Positions 47,043 through 55,772 of a DNA stretch of 64,000 bases are shown here, piece by piece. The stretch is taken from positions 62,001 to 126,000 of the forward strand of contig MSGT01000046.1 in assembly GCA_001940825.1 (NCBI GenBank), in the 5' to 3' direction. Source of the stretch: Sphaerochaeta sp. Phil3. GTDB taxonomy: Bacteria; Spirochaetota; Spirochaetia; Sphaerochaetales; Sphaerochaetaceae. Within the stretch, counting starts at the first letter, position 1; each line of letters starts with the position of its first letter. Both the position numbers and the translations under genes were made by a program. The notes under the pieces are model-generated. The model had not been told where the DNA came from and did no database searches. It saw only the letters and a list, made by a program, of their open reading frames with translations.

Positions 47043-47096
47043 TGTAGTGTTTGTGGCAGTTGTAGCGTCTGTAGCAGTTGTAGTGTACGTAGCAAA
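47043..47096. repeat. Period-9 degenerate array (TGTRGCNNN), second locus
   Basis: TGTAGTGTT TGTGGCAGT TGTAGCGTC TGTAGCAGT TGTAGTGTA CGTAGCAAA. Confidence 0.85.
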
Positions 47097-47253
47097 AGCA
47101 AGCGTCATGACACAAAAGCATTGCATTCCATAGGTAAAGCAGTGCGCCATAGTGCGCCCAGCTCGCCCAGTAAGCCCAGTCCGCCTCCCTCAAACGTACA
47201 AAAAAGCCAGCCTGCAATGATGCAAGCTGGCTCCAAAAGATCCCAAAGGATGT

Positions 47254-47724
47254 CTACTGTTCGTCTACGACGTTGTCCTTGTCTATGAGCTTGGCGTTGG
47301 TGCGACCAGGGAGGATCTTCTTCCAGAACGCTTGGGTTCCGGAGTAGATCTTCTCGAATTCGTCTTCGCTTTCCTTGAGGGCTGACTGCCATGCAGCTCC
47401 AAAGCCTGGGCTGTTTATGATGAGACGGTCAACGGCCTTCTGGTAGATCTGAAGGCGTTGGACCTCTGCGCGGCCAGGCTTTTGGGCAAGGGCTGCATTG
47501 GTGATTCTAAGGTTTTCGTTGGCTTTCTTGAGCTCTTCGTTCTCAGCCTTGAGCTTGTTGACTCCTGCCGACTCTATGTCCATGCGGTCAGCAAGGAGGC
47601 CCTTGAGCTTTGCAACCTCGTCCTTTCCCTTCTTTTCTATGTCGTGCTTGGATATCGACTGCCAAATGTATACAATGATGGCAACCACAAGGCCAATTCC
47701 AAGGCCAATCAAAAGCTTATCCAT
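47254..47724 (-). CDS. Hypothetical membrane-anchored coiled-coil protein
   Basis: N-terminal TM 'LLIGLGIGLVVAIIVYIW' then Lys/Glu/Asn heptad-like region. Confidence 0.65.
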   Translation of the reverse strand: MDKLLIGLGIGLVVAIIVYIWQSISKHDIEKKGKDEVAKLKGLLADRMDIESAGVNKLKAENEELKKANENLRITNAALAQKPGRAEVQRLQIYQKAVDRLIINSPGFGAAWQSALKESEDEFEKIYSGTQAFWKKILPGRTNAKLIDKDNVVDEQ

Positions 47725-47839
47725 AGTCGTTCTCCTTTCACGTCTCCAAGCGATACCTTAGATGAAACGGATGCATCAAATGCATCGCTTGGGATACAGT
47801 GGAAAATATAACCTCTAGGCGAACGTTTTTCAACCAAGC

Positions 47840-49060
47840 TCAGCTGAAGCGCCTGATTACGGCATCCACGCTGTTCTCAATAGGGGAGGGCATCGAGACC
47901 CTGCCATCGAAGACGGCCATGTCCTTGAAGCCTATTCCTGTAAGAAGTACGCATACATCAACGTTTGAGCCAAAACGTTGCTTGAGCATTGGAGCATCCT
48001 TTTCAAGGGCCGCCCATGCGGTTGCGCTAGCAGGTTCAACGAAGATTCCACTGTCATGTACGAGCTTCATCTGAGCATCAAGGATCTCCTGCTCCGTGAC
48101 CTGGGTGCACCAGCCGTCGTACTGCTTGAGGTACTGCACCGCCATCCTTCCGCTTGCGGGGATATCGACTGAGATGGAGTCCGCACGGGTTGACGCCTCT
48201 ATCGATTTGAACTGGCCCGTTGCAAAAGCCAGGCTTATAGCATTGGACTTTTCACTCTGGGAACACACTATGTGAGGAATGCGGTCTGTAAGACCAGCCT
48301 TCATGAGGTCGTAGAAGCCTTTGTAGACGCCGCTTATGATGCAGCCGTCTCCAACTGGAACGTAGACTACGTCTGGAATCCGTCGACCAAGCTGCTCGAA
48401 GAGCTCAATGGAGATGCTCTTCTTTCCTTCTATGGTCATTGGATTGTAGGCCGTGTTGCGGTTGATTCCACCAAAGTGCTCAGTGTAGGCGATCGAAAGA
48501 AGGAAGGCATCATCGTATGTTCCGTCTACTGGAACGACCGTTGCTCCATAGAGGACGCTCTGCATAAGCTTGTTGATTGGAGCCGTCTTTGGAACAAAGA
48601 GGATTATGTCCAGTCCGTATGCCGCACCTGCACAGCTCATGGCCGCTCCTGCGTTTCCAGTGGATGCAAGGGCTATCTTCTTTGTGTCATGTGCAATGGC
48701 CTGTGCTGCAATGAGCTGGCTTGCCCTGTCCTTGAAGGAGCCTGATGGTAGGTATGCATCCATTTTGCAATAGACATTGGAAAGGCCAAGCTTGGCGTTA
48801 AGGCGCATTGGCTTGACGATTGGTGTTGTTCCAATGGGATATACTTCCTTATTAGGAACGTCATAAGGGAAGAAATCATAGATGGAAACGTGGTCCTTCT
48901 TTCCAAGTTCCCTAAGTTCCTCTTTGTCGTAGATGACCTTGAGGTATCCGCGGGGGAATTCCCCTTCCTTTGATTTTGCAGCGCATTCAGGACACTGATA
49001 GATGACTTCGTCCGTGACGAACTCCTTGCCACAGTCTATGCACACATATTTGAATTTCAT
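47840..49060 (-). CDS. Threonine synthase-like PLP enzyme (fold type II) with N-terminal zinc ribbon
   Basis: 'CIDCGKEF...YQCPECA', 'PSGSFKDRASQLIAAQA', 'ASTGNAGAAMSCAGAAYG'. Confidence 0.8.
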   Translation of the reverse strand: MKFKYVCIDCGKEFVTDEVIYQCPECAAKSKEGEFPRGYLKVIYDKEELRELGKKDHVSIYDFFPYDVPNKEVYPIGTTPIVKPMRLNAKLGLSNVYCKMDAYLPSGSFKDRASQLIAAQAIAHDTKKIALASTGNAGAAMSCAGAAYGLDIILFVPKTAPINKLMQSVLYGATVVPVDGTYDDAFLLSIAYTEHFGGINRNTAYNPMTIEGKKSISIELFEQLGRRIPDVVYVPVGDGCIISGVYKGFYDLMKAGLTDRIPHIVCSQSEKSNAISLAFATGQFKSIEASTRADSISVDIPASGRMAVQYLKQYDGWCTQVTEQEILDAQMKLVHDSGIFVEPASATAWAALEKDAPMLKQRFGSNVDVCVLLTGIGFKDMAVFDGRVSMPSPIENSVDAVIRRFS

Positions 49061-49213
49061 CGTTCACTCCTAGGAAATTGTCTTGGAAAGCGGTTGGACG
49101 CCATCGCTTGGATGCACTTTCGTCCAAATTCCGCTCACAATGTGGCCAAGCCTTTTGACCATTACAAAAAAGGGACCACCGCATTGCGGCAGTCCCCGTC
49201 AAACCTACATGGT

Positions 49214-50683
49214 TTAGTCTGCGAGTACGTCCTTGTTGAAGTCCTCGATAAGCTTGTCGATCTGCTCGGCCATTGGAGGGATGGATGTCCAGTAGTTTCT
49301 GTCGTACCACTGTGCATTGATCTCTTCGTATGTCTTGCCCTGCTGCTCGACCCAAGTGTAGTACTTGAGGTTGTGGATGCGTAGTCTGTCGTAGTAGCCA
49401 AGCTCCAAAGCATCCTGATAGCTCTGGTGGAGAAGGGCGCCGCTGTGTACTCTTGCAGCTTCCATCTCCGTGAACTTGCCCTGCTGTTCTTCGAGCTCTG
49501 CAAGTCTTGTCTTGTACATGACTGCGGAGTCCGTGCAGATCGTGAAGATGACATCGTCCTCGTCCATCTCGTAGTACTTGGCCATCTTGATTGCGCTGAG
49601 GGTGTTGCCAATGCCTGAGATTCCAAAGTACTGGAGCTCTGCAATCTGCTTGTCGCTAAGTCCAACTGTCTCCTTGAGGTACTTGATGCCAGCAGGTTCG
49701 TTGAAGAGCCTGTAGATGTCCATACAATCCTGGTCGTCTATTGCACAGATCATGTCCGTGTTCTTTACGTTGTGGATCCATGGTACATGCTTGTCTCCAA
49801 TGCCCTCGATCCTGTGTCCGCCAAAACCGTTTCTGAGGAGGGTTGGGCACTGCTTTGCTTCACCTGCCGCTATGACGATGTGTGGATACTCCTTCTTGAG
49901 GTGATCGCCTGCTGCGAGCGTTCCGCCGCTTCCTGTGGATGATGCGTAGCCGCGCACGTTCTCCGGCTTGACGCCAAGGTCCTTGAGGACTTCAAGGATT
50001 GCAGCACCTGTTACGGTGTAGTGCCAGAGATAGTTCTCGAACTGCTCGAACTGGTTGAAGATGACGATGTGCTTGCCGCGCTCTGCATCGAGCTCGTGGC
50101 ACTTGTCGAAGATCTCCTTCACGTTGGACTCGCAGCCAGGTGTTGCAATGACTTCACCTGCGACAGTCTTGAGCCAGTTGAACCTTTCCTGTGACATCTC
50201 AGCAGGGAGGATTGCAATGGACTTGCAGCCAAGAAGTGCGCTGTTGTATGCACCGCCGCGGCAGTAGTTGCCTGTGGATGGCCATACGGCCTGCTGGTTC
50301 TGGGCATCGAAGTTTCCAGTTGCGAGTGCTGGAGCGAGGCATGAATATGTTGCACCAACCTTGTGAGCTCCGGTTGGGAAGTACTTTCCAACGAGTGCGA
50401 AGATCCTTGCCTTTACGCCTGTGAGCTGCTTTGGAACCTCAATGTAGTTGACTTTGCCAAAGCCTCCGCCCTGTTCGACAGGTTCGTTCTTCCATGTGAT
50501 TCTGAAAAGGTTGACAGGGTTTACATCCCAAAGGCCTGTCTTTGCAAGCTTTTCCTTTATCTCAGCTGGAACAGTCGATGGATCGACCATCTGCTTGAAG
50601 GTTGGAAGGATGATTCCCTTTTCCTTGCAAAGCTTGACGTTCCTTGCTCTCACTTCTTCGTTGACGTTCAGATTGATGAGCAT
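49214..50683 (-). CDS. PLP-dependent fold type II enzyme (cysteine synthase/TrpB-like)
   Basis: 'FPTGAHKVGATYSCLAPAL', 'AVWPSTGNYCRGGAYNSALLGCKSIAILP', 'STGSGGTLAAGDHLK'. Confidence 0.8.
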   Translation of the reverse strand: MLINLNVNEEVRARNVKLCKEKGIILPTFKQMVDPSTVPAEIKEKLAKTGLWDVNPVNLFRITWKNEPVEQGGGFGKVNYIEVPKQLTGVKARIFALVGKYFPTGAHKVGATYSCLAPALATGNFDAQNQQAVWPSTGNYCRGGAYNSALLGCKSIAILPAEMSQERFNWLKTVAGEVIATPGCESNVKEIFDKCHELDAERGKHIVIFNQFEQFENYLWHYTVTGAAILEVLKDLGVKPENVRGYASSTGSGGTLAAGDHLKKEYPHIVIAAGEAKQCPTLLRNGFGGHRIEGIGDKHVPWIHNVKNTDMICAIDDQDCMDIYRLFNEPAGIKYLKETVGLSDKQIAELQYFGISGIGNTLSAIKMAKYYEMDEDDVIFTICTDSAVMYKTRLAELEEQQGKFTEMEAARVHSGALLHQSYQDALELGYYDRLRIHNLKYYTWVEQQGKTYEEINAQWYDRNYWTSIPPMAEQIDKLIEDFNKDVLAD

Positions 50684-50944
50684 CGTATTTCCTCCGTTTT
50701 CAGCCCAAGGCTGCTTTCTTCATACAAACGATTATTGCACAGCTTTCACCATGTGTAAATACATAAAGTGAAAAACTTACATAAATCGAATTTTACAACG
50801 AAAGAATTTAGCTTTACATCAAAAAAATCAAATCAAATTGAGATATCCATCCATTAACCCAATAAAAACTTGAGGTCATGCTAAAAGAAATAACTGTTGC
50901 ATTTTGTTGCGTTTTTTGTTGACTTTGGCCCTATATGAGGTAGA

Positions 50945-53900
50945 ATGGACTATAGATTACTATCAATAGGAGAGCTTTTCATGGGAGACAGAATGAGACC
51001 CGTTCCATTTGAGGAACTGATGGAAAGGATTTTTTCCGAGTACAGGAACCATGGCACCATATTTGGAATAAGCAAGGACGATTTCTACAAGCCGTCCGCA
51101 AAGCATTCGATCGAAGTCTTTGGCCAGAAGTGCGCCACACCGCTTGGCCCTGCGGCAGGTCCTCATACGCAGCTTGCACAGAACATCGTAAGCGCATACC
51201 TCGTGGGCGGCAGGTTCATGGAGCTCAAGACGGTTCAGATCATGGACCACTTGGAGATTGCAAAGCCTTGCATAGACGCAGGCGACGAAGGCCACAACGT
51301 AGAGTGGTCCACCGAGTACACCCTTGAGAAGGCTTTCGACGAGTACCTCAAGGCTTGGTTCGCCGTTCACGCTATCCAAGCGGCCCTTACGGGAAAGGCA
51401 TCCGAACCTGACTTCATATTCAACATGAGCGTTGGCTACAACCTTGAAGGAATCAAGCAGCCAAAGATGCAGACATATATAGACAACATGATGGATGCAT
51501 CGCGCAGCCCTCTCTTTGCACAGTACAAGGCGGCCCTCAAGGCCATGGTGGATGACGACGAGCTTCTCTGCGGCTCGGATCTGGAAGGCCATGCCAAGGC
51601 ACTTAGAGGCATAGAGGAGAGGATAAGCCCCGTCATCTGCAAGGGTGTCACGATCTCTACCATGCACGGCTGCCCTCCAAAGGAGATCGAGGCCATATGT
51701 TCCTACATGCTCACGGAGAAGCACCTCAACACGTTCGTCAAGCTCAACCCAACGCTTCTTGGATACGATGAAGTAAGGGCCATCCTCGACGACATCGGCT
51801 TTGGACATGTCGTCCTCAAGCGAGAGAGCTTTGAGCACGACCTCCAGTATACCGATGCCATTGCAATGCTGCACCGCTTGGTGGACCTTGCCAAGAAGGA
51901 AGGCCTTGGCTTTGGCGTCAAGCTTACGAACACCCTTGGCAACGTCAACGACGGCAAGGTGCTTCCTGGCGACGAGAGGTATATGTCCGGTAGGGCTCTT
52001 CTTCCAATCTCCACCAAGGTGGCTGCAAAGCTCAGTGCGGAGTTCGACGGCAAGCTTCCCGTTTCGTACTCCGGAGGGTGCACGATCTATTCCGTCAAGG
52101 ACATATTCGATACAGGCATAAGGCCCATCACGTTGGCAACCGACATGCTCAAGCCAGGTGGATACGCAAGGATGGCGAGGATGGCGGAGCTCTTGGAAAA
52201 GGAGAGCAAGTCTTGGAACCGCAAGGACATAGATCCAAAAGCGGTCCAGGAGCTTTGCGAAAAGGCACGCACCGTGGAGTATTCCCAGAAGGCTTTCCGT
52301 GGAGATGCGAAGGCCAAGGTTTCTGATACGCTTCCTCTTTTCAACTGCTATGTCTCTCCTTGCATGCAGGCCTGTCCAATACATCAGAACATCCCTGACT
52401 ACGTAGGCCTTGTTGGCGAGGGACGCTATGCAGAGGCTTTGGATGTCATCTATCAGGAGAACGCACTTCCAAACATCACATGCAACATATGCGACCATCA
52501 GTGCCAGTTCCACTGCGCCAGAATGGACTACGAGGGCGCCGTAAGAATAAGGGACATGAAGAAGATCGCCGTCGAGAACGGCACCGAGGAGTACATGGAG
52601 AAGCTTTGGTCCGCTCCTGGTCAGCCTGCCGATGTTAAGGCCGCTGTCATAGGTGCAGGTCCTGCGGGTCTTTCCGCTGCATATTTCCTTGCCCGTTCAG
52701 GTTTCGATACCACCATCTTCGAGCGCGAGCAGAACGCAGGCGGTGTGGTTGCGAACATAATCCCAACGTTCAGGATCGATCCAAAGGCCGTTCAGGCTGA
52801 CATCGACTTCGTAGCAGCCCATGGTGTGAAGTTCAACTATGGCGTCAAGCTTGAGGATGTCACAATAAAGGCCCTTAAGGATGCAGGGTACGAGTTCATC
52901 TACTACGCCGTTGGAAGCGAAAAGGACAACAGAATCTCCGTAGAGGGAGACGAGAAGGCCGTAGTCGGCGCACTTGAGTTCCTTGAAGCCTTCAAGAACG
53001 ACAAGGCCCTTGATGTGCTTGGAAGGAACGTCGTCGTCACGGGTGGTGGAAACACCGCAATGGACAGCGCAAGGGCTGCGAAGAGGACTGAGGGCGTGGA
53101 GAACGTCACAGTCGTCTACAGAAGGACTGAGAAGGAGATGCCGGCAGACCATGAGGAGTACCTCCTTGCCAAGGAAGACGGCGTTGATTTCGTGTTCCTT
53201 GCAAATCCAAAGAAGATTGGAGACGGCAGGCTTGTATGCACGAAGATGGCCCTTGGCGAGCCCGATGCCTCTGGAAGGCGCAGACCGGTGGAGACTGAAG
53301 AGACCATTGAGATCCCTTGCGACGTCCTCCTTACCGCAATTGGCGAACATGCAGACAGCGAAGCCCTCACTTGGTACGGCGTACCTGTGAACGAGAAGGG
53401 CTGGCCTGTCGTGGATGCAGATACGAACGAAACCCCTGTCGAGGGCGTATACGCAATTGGAGATGTCCAGAGCGGACCTTCCACGGTTGTAAGATGCATT
53501 GCATCGGCACGCAAGGCCGTAGAGGCCACGATAGACAAGGTCCTTGACGAGATCAAGGACGCCGAGTGCTGCGACGACGACTGCGACTGCTGCGACCACG
53601 ATGGCTGTCACGATGACTGCTGCTGCGGACACGACGACTGCCATGACGGCTGCGACCATGACGATTGCTGCCATGACCACCACGACTGCGGCTGTGGATG
53701 CGACGACTGCTGCGATGACGGTTGCGACGAAGACGAAGAAGAGGACGAGGCCTATCTTGAGGCAGAGGACAAGTTCTTCAAGGACATCCAGTATAGAAAG
53801 ACCCATATCTGCACGGACTGCAAGACCCCATGTGCCGGCAAGGCGTTCGCAGAGCAGGAGGCCAAGCGCTGCATGGACTGCACATACCTTTGCAACAAGT

Positions 53901-54280
53901 GCGTCGATGTATGTCCAAACCGCGCCAACGTGGCCATTGACATGAGGTTCTCGGATGCAACGGAAGACCCGTTCCAGATCCTTCATATAGATGCATTCTG
54001 CAACGAATGCGGAAACTGCGCCACGTTCTGCAACCACAATGGAAGACCGTACAAGGACAAGTTCACGGTATTCAGCAGACGCGACGACTTTGACGACAGC
54101 ACCAACAGCGGCTTCTATGTAGAAGGTGACAGCGTCCTTGTCAGACTTGAAAGAAAGGTCATAGAGTGCAGCATAGATGGGGATGGAAACCTCGTTGGAG
54201 ACGTCCCTGAGCTTGTACGTGACATCATCGAGCAGGTATTCATCTGCTACGACTACCTTCTTACAAGGGTTGAGGAGTAA
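50945..54280 (+). CDS. ygfK: YgfK-like putative selenate reductase / NAD(P)H-Fe-S oxidoreductase with Cys/His/Asp-rich insertion
   Basis: DHOD-like N-terminus, 'NITCNICDHQCQFHCARMDYEG', FAD motif 'AAVIGAGPAGLSAAYFLARSGF', C-terminal ferredoxin 'CMDCTYLCNKCVDVCPNRAN'. Confidence 0.88.
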   Translation: MDYRLLSIGELFMGDRMRPVPFEELMERIFSEYRNHGTIFGISKDDFYKPSAKHSIEVFGQKCATPLGPAAGPHTQLAQNIVSAYLVGGRFMELKTVQIMDHLEIAKPCIDAGDEGHNVEWSTEYTLEKAFDEYLKAWFAVHAIQAALTGKASEPDFIFNMSVGYNLEGIKQPKMQTYIDNMMDASRSPLFAQYKAALKAMVDDDELLCGSDLEGHAKALRGIEERISPVICKGVTISTMHGCPPKEIEAICSYMLTEKHLNTFVKLNPTLLGYDEVRAILDDIGFGHVVLKRESFEHDLQYTDAIAMLHRLVDLAKKEGLGFGVKLTNTLGNVNDGKVLPGDERYMSGRALLPISTKVAAKLSAEFDGKLPVSYSGGCTIYSVKDIFDTGIRPITLATDMLKPGGYARMARMAELLEKESKSWNRKDIDPKAVQELCEKARTVEYSQKAFRGDAKAKVSDTLPLFNCYVSPCMQACPIHQNIPDYVGLVGEGRYAEALDVIYQENALPNITCNICDHQCQFHCARMDYEGAVRIRDMKKIAVENGTEEYMEKLWSAPGQPADVKAAVIGAGPAGLSAAYFLARSGFDTTIFEREQNAGGVVANIIPTFRIDPKAVQADIDFVAAHGVKFNYGVKLEDVTIKALKDAGYEFIYYAVGSEKDNRISVEGDEKAVVGALEFLEAFKNDKALDVLGRNVVVTGGGNTAMDSARAAKRTEGVENVTVVYRRTEKEMPADHEEYLLAKEDGVDFVFLANPKKIGDGRLVCTKMALGEPDASGRRRPVETEETIEIPCDVLLTAIGEHADSEALTWYGVPVNEKGWPVVDADTNETPVEGVYAIGDVQSGPSTVVRCIASARKAVEATIDKVLDEIKDAECCDDDCDCCDHDGCHDDCCCGHDDCHDGCDHDDCCHDHHDCGCGCDDCCDDGCDEDEEEDEAYLEAEDKFFKDIQYRKTHICTDCKTPCAGKAFAEQEAKRCMDCTYLCNKCVDVCPNRANVAIDMRFSDATEDPFQILHIDAFCNECGNCATFCNHNGRPYKDKFTVFSRRDDFDDSTNSGFYVEGDSVLVRLERKVIECSIDGDGNLVGDVPELVRDIIEQVFICYDYLLTRVEE
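53567..53749 (+). other. Low-complexity Cys/His/Asp-rich insertion within ygfK
   Basis: Translation CCDDDCDCCDHDGCHDDCCCGHDDCHDGCDHDDCCHDHHDCGCGCDDCCDDGCDEDEEEDE: 19 Cys and 8 His in the first 53 residues, counted directly. Confidence 0.95.
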
Positions 54281-54283
54281 GGC

Positions 54284-55645
54284 ATGACGACCGTTATCAG
54301 AAACGCAAGGGTCATACAGACCATGGATCCAGTGGAGGTCCTCGAAGGTGTAGACATCGTAGTCGTTGACGATCTCATAAGGGCTGTTGGCAGAAACGCC
54401 GGCAGCCAGGTGAAGGCTGACAAGGTCATAGAGGCTGAAGGCAAGACCGTAATACCAGGCATGATATGCGGGCACCATCACTACTACAGCGGACTTAGCC
54501 GTGGAATGCAGATCTCTGCAGGTCCCCAGACGGACCTCATCCAGATCCTCAAGGAATGGTGGTGGCGTCTTGACAGGGCTTTGGACGAGGAGTCCCTCTA
54601 CTACAGTTCCCTGATATGCACACTTGATGCAATAAAGAACGGCACTACCACCTGTATAGACCATCATGAGAGTCCTAACTACATCTCCGGCTCCCTTTCC
54701 ACGATTGCAAAGGGAATGGAGAGGTTCGGGCTCAGGGGAATCGTTGCATACGGAATCACGGACCGCAACTACGGCATGAAGGAGATAAAGGCTGGAGTCG
54801 AGGAAGGCATAAGGTTCGCAAAGGAAGTCGATGACAGGAAGAAGCGCGGCGAGAACGTAATGTGCCAGGCAATGGTAGGCGGACATGCTCCATTCACCAT
54901 CCCTGAAGAGGGAATGGAGATGCTTGCAGACTCTGCGCGCCAGACCGGACGTGGAGCGCACATCCATGTCGCAGAGGGCGAGTACGACCAGGTGTGGTCG
55001 CACCATTTCTACAACATGGACATCCTTGACAGGCTGGACAAGCATGGACTACTTGCCGACAACACTCTCCTGGTGCATGGAATCTACCTCAACGAGCATG
55101 AGATAGACCTTCTCAACGAGAGAGGCTGCTACCTTGCGCACAATCCAAGAAGCAACATGAACAACGAAGTCGGCTACAGCAAGTACCTTCCAAAGGTCAG
55201 GAACCTCATCCTTGGAACCGATGGCTGCGGAAGCAACATGTTTGAGGAAAGCAAGATTGCATTCTTCAAGAACCGCGATGCAAACGGTCCGTATTGGCCG
55301 GGCGACTACATGAGGGCCCTCACTAGAGCCAACACCTTCATTGAAAAGTATTTCGTAGGCGACAGGTTTGGAAGGATAGAGCCTGGCTACAAGGCTGACC
55401 TGGACATCATCACATACCAGAACCCAACGCCGCTTAATGCAGGCAATGCAGCCGGACACTTCGTTTGGGGCATGAGCAGCAACTGCGTCGAGTCCGTCAT
55501 GATCAATGGAAAGCTGGTCATGGAGAATAGACAGTTCGACTTCGATGAGAAGGAGATCTACGCAAAGGCTGCAGAGGTTGCAAAGAAGGTCTGGGAAAGG
55601 ACCGACGCCCTCAAGGCCGATGGAACTAGCGGTATAGTCAGATAA
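54284..55645 (+). CDS. ssnA: SsnA-like aminohydrolase
   Basis: 'VIPGMICGHHHYYSGLSRGM', 'GTTTCIDHHESPN', 'HVAEGEYDQ', 'LGTDGCGSNMFEE'; directly after ygfK. Confidence 0.9.
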   Translation: MTTVIRNARVIQTMDPVEVLEGVDIVVVDDLIRAVGRNAGSQVKADKVIEAEGKTVIPGMICGHHHYYSGLSRGMQISAGPQTDLIQILKEWWWRLDRALDEESLYYSSLICTLDAIKNGTTTCIDHHESPNYISGSLSTIAKGMERFGLRGIVAYGITDRNYGMKEIKAGVEEGIRFAKEVDDRKKRGENVMCQAMVGGHAPFTIPEEGMEMLADSARQTGRGAHIHVAEGEYDQVWSHHFYNMDILDRLDKHGLLADNTLLVHGIYLNEHEIDLLNERGCYLAHNPRSNMNNEVGYSKYLPKVRNLILGTDGCGSNMFEESKIAFFKNRDANGPYWPGDYMRALTRANTFIEKYFVGDRFGRIEPGYKADLDIITYQNPTPLNAGNAAGHFVWGMSSNCVESVMINGKLVMENRQFDFDEKEIYAKAAEVAKKVWERTDALKADGTSGIVR

Positions 55646-55772
55646 CTGTTTTTCCTGTATTATTTCTATGCGTGCCGCAGTATGACGATTGACTTCATGC
55701 TGCGGTCTACGTTTCATTTTGGAATGCCATTGTGTTTTTCAAGAATCAATGGTATCTACGGTTGGAGGAACG

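Noticed and set aside
46783-47217. 144-aa minus-strand ORF rich in His/Tyr/Cys
   Set aside because: Lies over the short-period repeat arrays; composition is explained by the repeats.
50945-54280. In-frame UGA (selenocysteine) in ygfK or the xdh genes
   Set aside because: Frames are open without internal TGA, so no selenoprotein signal; selenium, if used, would be as a cofactor.
52697-55045. 782-aa minus-strand ORF opposite ygfK/ssnA
   Set aside because: Antisense to two well-supported genes; Cys/Val/Leu-biased composition without domain motifs; follows from sense-strand codon bias. The 516-aa ORF at 50963-52513 is rejected for the same reason.
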